Below the pieces are notes generated by a model. The model worked only from the letters and a program-made list of their open reading frames with translations. It was not told the origin of the DNA and ran no database searches. Positions 58,504-64,000 of a stretch of 64,000 bases of DNA are shown here, piece after piece. Both the position numbers and the translations under genes were made by a program. The DNA is taken from positions 1-64,000 of the forward strand of contig NZ_MVIM01000019.1 of the NCBI RefSeq assembly GCF_002086795.1, given 5' to 3'. Source of the stretch: Mycolicibacterium tusciae. Its GTDB lineage: Bacteria; Actinomycetota; Actinomycetes; Mycobacteriales; Mycobacteriaceae. The first letter of the stretch is position 1; each line of letters begins with the position of its first letter.

Positions 58504-59880
58504 TCAGCCGTGGGCGATGCGCAGTAGCTCCGCGACGCTGGTCAGCTTCACCCGCGGCCGCCCGTGCGGCTCACCGGAGGTGCGCTCGTGTTCGTCGATC
58601 AGCTTCCAGTGGTCATCGGTGATCACCTTGGGCTGACGCTCGACCAGCCATTCCGCCAGCTGCTCGGCATGATCGCTGCCGAAGTCTGAGAGCGACGCCG
58701 ACGACAGGTCGGCGACCAACGTGTCGACGGTTTCCTGCGAGTCGCTCTTGTTGCTCCCTATGACACCGGTGGGGCCGCGCTTGATCCAGCCGACGACGTA
58801 CTCGTTGCGACGGCCTTCGATCCGGCCACCGGTGTGCGGAATCGTGCCGTTGCGCTCATGGAACGGCAGACCTTCCAGCTTCACCCCGCGGTAGCCGACC
58901 GCGCGCACCACCAACTGAGCCGGGACCTCCTCGCGTTCGCCGGTGTCTTTGGCGACGACGCGGCCATCCTCTTCGACCAGTTCGTTGCGGCCCAGCACGA
59001 TGGACTCGACCTTGTCGGTGCCCTTGATCTCGATCGGCGACGTGCGGAACCGGAACACGATGCGGCGCTTGGCGCCCTTCGGTGTCTGCTCGCCGTATCC
59101 GCGCAACACCTTGATGTTGTTCTTGACGGTCTTGCCCGCGGCGTCCAGATCCTCGTCGGAGATATCGGCGAAGTCGGCGGGGTCGATGATCACGTCGACG
59201 TCGCCCAGGCCTTCGAGGTGGCCCAGTTCCCGCAGTTCCAGTGTGGTGAACGGGGCCTGCAGCGGACCGCGCCTGCCGATGATGAGGACCTCCTCGACCC
59301 CGCGGTCGTGCAGGGACTGCAGCGCATGGTCGGCGATGTCGGTGGCAGCCAGCACATCGGGGTCGGTCACCAAGATGCGCGCCACGTCCAGCGCGACGTT
59401 GCCGTTGCCGACCACCACGGCTCGCCCGGTCGACAGATCCGGTGCCATCTCCTCGAAGTGGGGGTGGGCGTTGTACCACCCCACGAAGTCGACGGCGGGC
59501 ACGCTGCCGGGCAAATCCTCGCCGGGAATACCCAACGATCGATCGGACTGCGCACCGACGGCATAGATCACCGCGTCGTAGCGTTCGGCCAGCTCAGCAG
59601 CTTGCACGTGGTCGCCGACCACGATGTTGCCGAAGAACCGGAAACGGGGGTCCAGCGCGGTCTTCTCGAACTGGGCACTGATGGACTTGATCTTCGGGTG
59701 GTCGGGTGCGACGCCCGAGCGCACCAGCCCCCACGGCGTGGGCAGCATCTCCAGCATGTCGACGCGGACATCCGCGTCGACTCCCTCTTTTTGCGAGACG
59801 TCGGCGAATTTCAGGAGCGAAGCGGCGGCGAAGTAGCCCGAGGGGCCGGAGCCGACGATCGCCACGTGGTAGGGGCGCAT
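58504..59880 (-). CDS. fprA: NADPH-ferredoxin reductase FprA (adrenodoxin reductase type)
   Basis: A 458-residue FAD enzyme that passes electrons from NADPH to ferredoxins serving cytochromes P450 and other oxidases. The FAD site is VAIVGSGPSGYFAAASLL, followed by LEMLPTPWGLVRSGVAPDHPKIKSI. The NADPH site is AVVVGNGNVALDVARIL and the C-terminal FAD contact is EYVVGWIKRGPTGVIGSNKSDSQET. It closely matches M. tuberculosis FprA as remembered. ATG 59880 gives MRPYHVAIVGSG; the frame upstream to 59919 is rejected. Confidence 0.96.
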   Translation of the reverse strand: MRPYHVAIVGSGPSGYFAAASLLKFADVSQKEGVDADVRVDMLEMLPTPWGLVRSGVAPDHPKIKSISAQFEKTALDPRFRFFGNIVVGDHVQAAELAERYDAVIYAVGAQSDRSLGIPGEDLPGSVPAVDFVGWYNAHPHFEEMAPDLSTGRAVVVGNGNVALDVARILVTDPDVLAATDIADHALQSLHDRGVEEVLIIGRRGPLQAPFTTLELRELGHLEGLGDVDVIIDPADFADISDEDLDAAGKTVKNNIKVLRGYGEQTPKGAKRRIVFRFRTSPIEIKGTDKVESIVLGRNELVEEDGRVVAKDTGEREEVPAQLVVRAVGYRGVKLEGLPFHERNGTIPHTGGRIEGRRNEYVVGWIKRGPTGVIGSNKSDSQETVDTLVADLSSASLSDFGSDHAEQLAEWLVERQPKVITDDHWKLIDEHERTSGEPHGRPRVKLTSVAELLRIAHG

Positions 59881-60042
59881 GAATACCTTTTGTTGAAGGT
59901 TGTCGCTACCCGGCCGCACGCAAAGGGCTGTCGCGTCGCGGCAGGGCTGGTTGCCATCTCCGATGCTAAAGGCGAACCCTGCCGAATTGCCGCCAGTCAG
60001 GGATAACAGTGTCGGGATCTCTCACAGGTACCCTGAATTCCC

Positions 60043-61158
60043 GTGGATCCCGACCGGCAAGCCGATATCGCAGCACTTGACTCCACCCTGACGACAGTGG
60101 AGCGGGTGCTCGACGTCGAGGGCCTGCGTGTCCGGATCGAGAAGCTCGAACACGAGGCCTCCGACCCGAACCTGTGGGACGACCAGTCGCGGGCGCAGAA
60201 GGTCACCAGCGAGCTGTCCCACACCCAGGGCGAACTGCGCCGCGTCGAGGAACTCCGCCAGCGCCTCGACGACCTGCCCGTGCTCTACGAGATGGCCGCC
60301 GAAGAAGAGGGACCGGGCGCCGCGGAAGCCGCAGCCGAGGCCGACACCGAGCTCAAGAAGCTGCGCGAGGACCTCGAGGCCATGGAGGTCCGCACGCTGC
60401 TGTCCGGCGAGTACGACGCGCGTGAGGCGCTGGTCAACATCCGGTCCGGCGCGGGCGGGGTGGACGCAGCGGACTGGGCCGAGATGTTGATGCGCATGTA
60501 CGTCCGCTGGGCCGAGCAGCACAACTACCCGGTCGAGGTGTTCGACACGTCCTATGCCGAAGAGGCGGGCATCAAGAGCGCGACCTTCGCGGTGCACGCG
60601 CCGTACGCGTACGGCACGTTGTCGGTGGAGCAGGGCACACACCGGCTGGTGCGGATCAGTCCGTTCGACAACCAGGGCAGGCGTCAAACATCTTTCGCCG
60701 AAGTGGAAGTGTTGCCCGTCACCGAAACCACCGACCACATAGACATTCCCGAGGCCGACGTGCGCGTCGACGTCTACCGATCCAGTGGACCGGGCGGTCA
60801 GTCGGTGAACACCACCGACTCGGCGGTTCGACTCACGCACATCCCGACCGGTATCGTGGTCACCTGCCAGAACGAGAAGTCGCAGTTGCAGAACAAGGTC
60901 TCGGCAATGCGGGTTCTTCAGGCAAAGCTGTTGGAACGCAAGCGTTTAGAGGAGCGCGCCGAAATGGATGCCCTGAAGGGCGACGGCGGAAGCTCGTGGG
61001 GAAATCAGATGCGTTCTTACGTTTTGCATCCGTATCAAATGGTAAAGGACTTGCGCACCGAGTATGAGGTCGGCAATCCGACCTCAGTGCTGGACGGAGA
61101 CATCGACGGGTTCCTCGAGGCCGGAATCCGTTGGCGCAATAGACGAGATGACGAATAG
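60043..61158 (+). CDS. prfB: Peptide chain release factor 2
   Basis: A 371-residue release factor for UGA and UAA stop codons. The stop-codon-reading tripeptide SPF is in RISPFDNQGRR (about residue 206). The peptidyl-hydrolysis GGQ is in SSGPGGQSVNTTDS (about residue 251). The N-terminal helical domain and the acidic EEEGPGAAEAAAEAD linker are normal. There is no internal in-frame UGA, so the programmed +1 frameshift found in many bacterial prfB genes is absent here. The start is GTG 60043. The mscS-like gene starts inside its last codons. Confidence 0.96.
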   Translation: MDPDRQADIAALDSTLTTVERVLDVEGLRVRIEKLEHEASDPNLWDDQSRAQKVTSELSHTQGELRRVEELRQRLDDLPVLYEMAAEEEGPGAAEAAAEADTELKKLREDLEAMEVRTLLSGEYDAREALVNIRSGAGGVDAADWAEMLMRMYVRWAEQHNYPVEVFDTSYAEEAGIKSATFAVHAPYAYGTLSVEQGTHRLVRISPFDNQGRRQTSFAEVEVLPVTETTDHIDIPEADVRVDVYRSSGPGGQSVNTTDSAVRLTHIPTGIVVTCQNEKSQLQNKVSAMRVLQAKLLERKRLEERAEMDALKGDGGSSWGNQMRSYVLHPYQMVKDLRTEYEVGNPTSVLDGDIDGFLEAGIRWRNRRDDE

Positions 61159-62125
61159 CAACTTGATCGCATTCGCCTTGGGAGACCGGTGGACCGGTTT
61201 CTGGCAGGGCACAATCGGTGTCTGGATCCTCGAGCGCGGCGTGCCCATCGCGCTGTACCTGATCGGCGGCCTGCTGGCCGCTCGGTTCATCAATTGGGGC
61301 GCACGCCGGGTCGTGAAGCGCATCGACGCCGAATACCAGGAAAGCGACCAGCTGGTGCGCACCGAGAGCGCCAAGCACCGTCAGGCCGTCGCCTCGGTGA
61401 TCTCCTGGGTGACGGTTGCCCTGCTGTTCGTCATCGTGATCATGCAGGTCACCTCGATCCTGGCGATCCCGGTCGGCTCGTTGGTCGCGCCCGCCGCGGT
61501 GCTGGGTGCGGCGCTCGGTTTCGGTGCGCAGCGGCTGGTGCAGGACCTGCTCTCGGGGTTCTTCATCATCACCGAAAAGCAGTACGGCTTCGGCGATCTG
61601 GTGTCACTCACCGTGGCCGGTATCGCGCTGCCCGCAGAGGGCACGGTGGAGGACGTCACGCTTCGCGTCACCAAGTTGCGCTCCAGTGAGGGCGAGATGT
61701 TCACCATCCCCAACGGTCAGATCGTCAAGACGGTCAACCTCTCCAAGGACTGGGCGCGTGCGGTCATCGACATCCCGGTGCCGACGGCGGCGGATCTCAA
61801 CGTCGTCAACGATCTGCTGCACGGCGTCGCCGAAAAAGCGATGGAGGACCCCGGGCTGAACGCGCTCCTCCTCGACGCGCCTCAGCTGATGGGTGTGGAG
61901 AGCATCGAACTGGACACCGTCAATCTGCGGATGGTGGCCCGCACCCTGCCCGGCAAGCAGTTCGAGGTGGGCCGCCGCATACGTGTCCTCGTCGTGCGTG
62001 CGCTGCGGCGTGCCGGCATCGTGTCGCCCACCGATGGGGTACCGACGGTGGAGGCCCTCGTCCATCCGGCGACGTCGGTCGGCGCGGCGGACGAAACGCA
62101 AGGCCCGCCGGAGGACCGAAAATGA
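61148..62125 (+). CDS. MscS-family mechanosensitive channel (Rv3104c-like)
   Basis: A 325-residue membrane protein. The N-terminus has two or three hydrophobic helices, and the pore-lining TM3-like helix has the Gly/Ala pattern VGSLVAPAAVLGAALGFGAQRLVQDLLSGFFIITEKQYGFGD. The MscS beta domain follows (GTVEDVTLRVTKLRSSEGEMFTIPNGQIVKTVNLSKDWARAVIDIPV), then the cytosolic vestibule domain. ATG 61148 overlaps prfB by 11 bp, and the next gene overlaps its stop by 4 bp. Confidence 0.92.
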   Translation: MTNSNLIAFALGDRWTGFWQGTIGVWILERGVPIALYLIGGLLAARFINWGARRVVKRIDAEYQESDQLVRTESAKHRQAVASVISWVTVALLFVIVIMQVTSILAIPVGSLVAPAAVLGAALGFGAQRLVQDLLSGFFIITEKQYGFGDLVSLTVAGIALPAEGTVEDVTLRVTKLRSSEGEMFTIPNGQIVKTVNLSKDWARAVIDIPVPTAADLNVVNDLLHGVAEKAMEDPGLNALLLDAPQLMGVESIELDTVNLRMVARTLPGKQFEVGRRIRVLVVRALRRAGIVSPTDGVPTVEALVHPATSVGAADETQGPPEDRK

Positions 62126-62586
62126 CGTCCTGGCTCAAGTTCAAGCTCGGCGGCCGGATTCGGGTGTCGACGGCGGTGCTGCTCGTCGCTTTCTTCGCCC
62201 TGTTCTGGGTGTATCACAACGTCGAACCCGCTCCGAAGCCAGCGCCGCCCGCGCCTGCGGTCGTACCACCGGGCTTCGTGCCCGACCCCAACTACACGTG
62301 GGTGCCCCGCACCAACGTGAGACGGCCCAAGGAGACTTTCGAGTCCACGACCCCAACCACGACCACCACGACACCGACCACCACCAGCCCGACGGACACC
62401 ACCAGTCCGACGTCGCCGACCTCACCGGCAGAAACCACCCCGACCACGCCGACGACCACCGTCGTGGATCCCGACGGATCCGGGCCGCTGCCGCCGACGA
62501 CGCAGACGATCGTCACGCCGACCCAGGTGTCACCGGCACCGGCCGCGCCGGGTCCGGCACCCGCGACCACGGCTCCGCAGAGCTAG
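62122..62586 (+). CDS. Thr/Pro-rich membrane-anchored protein (Rv3103c-like)
   Basis: A 154-residue protein: a short cytosolic N-terminus, one membrane helix (STAVLLVAFFALFWVYHNV), a Pro/Ala segment, a conserved-looking patch (PGFVPDPNYTWVPRTNVRRP), then a low-complexity tail dominated by Thr, Pro and Ser. It is probably anchored with the tail in the cell wall space; such tails can be O-mannosylated in mycobacteria (inference). It is coupled to the MscS gene and lies 36 bp before ftsE, the same order as Rv3104c-Rv3102c. Function unknown. Confidence 0.8.
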   Translation: MTSWLKFKLGGRIRVSTAVLLVAFFALFWVYHNVEPAPKPAPPAPAVVPPGFVPDPNYTWVPRTNVRRPKETFESTTPTTTTTTPTTTSPTDTTSPTSPTSPAETTPTTPTTTVVDPDGSGPLPPTTQTIVTPTQVSPAPAAPGPAPATTAPQS

Positions 62587-62622
62587 GCCCGAGGACTTCC
62601 CCCGCTACACTGGCGCTCCGTG

Positions 62623-63312
62623 ATGATCTCCCTTGACCATGTCTCGAAGATGTATAAGTCGTCGGCGCGGCCCGCGCTCGACAATGTGTCGGTCAAGATC
62701 GACAAGGGTGAGTTCGTCTTCCTCATCGGCCCCTCGGGTTCGGGCAAGTCGACGTTCATGCGGCTACTGCTTGCCGAGGAGACACCTTCATCAGGGAACA
62801 TCCGGGTGTCGAAGTTCCACGTCAACAAGCTGGCCGGTCGTCACATCCCGGGCCTGCGGCAGGTGCTGGGTTGTGTCTTCCAGGACTTCCGGCTGTTGCA
62901 GCAGAAGACGGTGTTCGAGAACGTTGCCTTCGCGCTGGAGGTCATCGGGAAGCGCTCAGAGGTGATCAATCGCGTGGTGCCCGACGTGTTGGAGATGGTC
63001 GGCCTGTCCGGCAAGGCCAACCGGTTGCCCACCGAACTGTCCGGTGGTGAACAGCAGCGGGTCGCGATCGCCCGGGCGTTCGTCAACCGGCCGCTGGTGC
63101 TGCTTGCCGACGAGCCCACCGGCAACCTCGACCCCGAGACCAGCAAGGACATCATGGACCTACTCGAGCGCATCAACCGCACCGGGACGACGGTGGTGAT
63201 GGCCACTCACGACCACCACATCGTCGACTCGATGCGCCAGCGTGTCGTGGAGTTGGAATTGGGCAGGCTGGTTCGCGATGAGCAGCGCGGCGTCTACGGA
63301 ATGGATCGCTAG
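62623..63312 (+). CDS. ftsE: Cell division ATP-binding protein FtsE
   Basis: A 229-residue ABC ATPase that works with FtsX to activate peptidoglycan hydrolases (RipC in mycobacteria) at division. Visible are Walker A GPSGSGKST, the Q-loop CVFQDFRLLQQ, the ABC signature LSGGEQQRVAIARAFV, Walker B LVLLADEPTGNLD and the H-loop MATHDHHIVD. ATG 62623 gives MISLDHVSKMYKSS at the normal length; GTG 62620 just before it could also start translation. The ftsX start codon overlaps its stop by one base. Confidence 0.97.
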   Translation: MISLDHVSKMYKSSARPALDNVSVKIDKGEFVFLIGPSGSGKSTFMRLLLAEETPSSGNIRVSKFHVNKLAGRHIPGLRQVLGCVFQDFRLLQQKTVFENVAFALEVIGKRSEVINRVVPDVLEMVGLSGKANRLPTELSGGEQQRVAIARAFVNRPLVLLADEPTGNLDPETSKDIMDLLERINRTGTTVVMATHDHHIVDSMRQRVVELELGRLVRDEQRGVYGMDR

Positions 63313-64000
63313 TGCGCTTCGGATTCCTCATCAATGAGGTCCTCACCGGTTTTCGTCGCAATGTGACGATGACGATCGCGATGATTCTCACCACCGCGAT
63401 CTCGATCGGCCTGTTCGGCGGCGGCCTGTTGGTAGTGCGACTCGCCGACCAGTCACGCGACATCTATCTGGATCGTGTCGAGAGCCAGGTCTTTCTGACC
63501 AACGACGTCTCCGCCAATGACCCCACCTGCGACGCCGATCCGTGCAAGGCGCTGCGACAGCAGATCGAGGACCGCGACGATGTGCGCTCGGTGCGGTTCC
63601 TCAACCGCGAAGAGGCGTATGCCGACGCCGTGAAAAAGTTCCCGGAGTTCAAGGAATTCGCCGGGCAGGACGCGTTCCCGTCGTCGTTCATCGTCAAACT
63701 CGACGACCCGGAACGGCATCAGGCGTTCGACGAGGCCATGGCCGGTCAGCCGGGGGTGCAGCAGGTTCTCAACCAAAAGGTGTTGATCGACCGGCTGTTC
63801 GCCGTCCTCGACGGCGTCAGGAACGCGGCGTTCGCCGTGGCGTTCGTTCAGGCGATCGGAGCAATTCTCCTGATCGCCAACATGGTTCAAGTCGCCGCCT
63901 ACACCCGGCGGACAGAGATCGGCATCATGCGACTGGTCGGCGCCAGCCGGTGGTACACGCAGCTGCCGTTCCTGGTCGAAGCGATGCTGGCGGCGTTCGT
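63312..64000 (+). CDS. ftsX: Cell division protein FtsX, 3' truncated by the window edge
   Basis: The open frame from GTG 63312 continues past the right edge (about 229 codons visible of an expected ~297). The first transmembrane helix is MTIAMILTTAISIGLFGGGLLVV. The extracellular domain follows, with two Cys (DPTCDADPCKAL) that may form a disulfide, and the hydrolase-binding region FLNREEAYADAVKKFPEF. The second membrane helix is FAVAFVQAIGAILLIANMVQ, then the cytosolic coupling segment YTRRTEIGIMRLVGAS. It shares the G of the ftsE stop codon, so translation is coupled. Confidence 0.95.
   Translation, partial: MRFGFLINEVLTGFRRNVTMTIAMILTTAISIGLFGGGLLVVRLADQSRDIYLDRVESQVFLTNDVSANDPTCDADPCKALRQQIEDRDDVRSVRFLNREEAYADAVKKFPEFKEFAGQDAFPSSFIVKLDDPERHQAFDEAMAGQPGVQQVLNQKVLIDRLFAVLDGVRNAAFAVAFVQAIGAILLIANMVQVAAYTRRTEIGIMRLVGASRWYTQLPFLVEAMLAAF

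Noticed and set aside
60043..61158. Programmed frameshift in prfB
   Set aside because: The coding frame is continuous with no internal UGA, so no recoding is required.

Overview
The window is high-GC actinobacterial chromosome and almost certainly comes from a non-tuberculous mycobacterium (Mycolicibacterium-like). The markers are a secreted antigen 85 mycolyltransferase, an F420-dependent oxidoreductase, a deazaflavin-type nitroreductase, a WS/DGAT acyltransferase, a remnant of the mycobactin acyl-AMP ligase gene mbtM, and long gene-order conservation with the M. tuberculosis Rv3171c-Rv3101c region. In this window that region runs in reverse and is interrupted by accessory genes. Comparisons with M. 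tuberculosis are from memory, since no search was possible.

Layout. 1-3258: 3' end of a non-ribosomal peptide synthetase (PCP-E-C-PCP) that enters from the left. 3274-7793: an isoprenylcysteine-methyltransferase-like membrane enzyme, htpG, a decayed mbtM pseudogene and an alpha/beta hydrolase. 7784-12026: an endonuclease/phosphatase-fold protein, a FadB4-like quinone oxidoreductase, an Hpx-like hydrolase and the flavin amine oxidase AofH. 12046-17171: an accessory block with an F420 oxidoreductase, two tandem Baeyer-Villiger-type monooxygenases, an AraC regulator and a DUF4345 membrane protein. 17210-20104: homologues of Rv3169, Rv3168 and the divergent TetR Rv3167c. 20200-23149: a crotonase-fold protein divergent from a flavin hydroxylase-TetR operon. 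23154-38546: the complete nuoA-N operon for respiratory complex I on the minus strand, with a degenerate response regulator upstream.

39126-50656 is an accessory stretch. It starts with YceI, SnoaL and a methyltransferase, followed by a strong palindromic hairpin. Next is an eight-gene, mostly overlapping minus-strand catabolic operon: HGD-like cupin dioxygenase, hydrolase, CoA-transferase, HMG-CoA-lyase-like aldolase, TetR, acyl-CoA dehydrogenase, APH-fold kinase and a DUF6285-like small protein. The last three resemble the LvaC/LvaA/LvaB 4-hydroxyacyl-CoA cassette. A nitroreductase/flavin monooxygenase/TetR cluster follows. 50930-57257: antigen 85, an AcuI/YhdH-type reductase, fadE23-fadE24 behind two tandem operator-like palindromes, and WS/DGAT. 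57336-64000: hisN-like phosphatase, fprA, prfB, an MscS-type channel, a Thr/Pro-rich membrane protein, ftsE and the start of ftsX, which runs off the right edge.

The best candidate for a little-described system is the 40804-48385 operon with its own operator-like palindrome. The clearest decay signals are the mbtM pseudogene and an NRPS whose last module has no adenylation domain and no release domain. No tRNA, rRNA, CRISPR array, insertion sequence or phage gene was seen.
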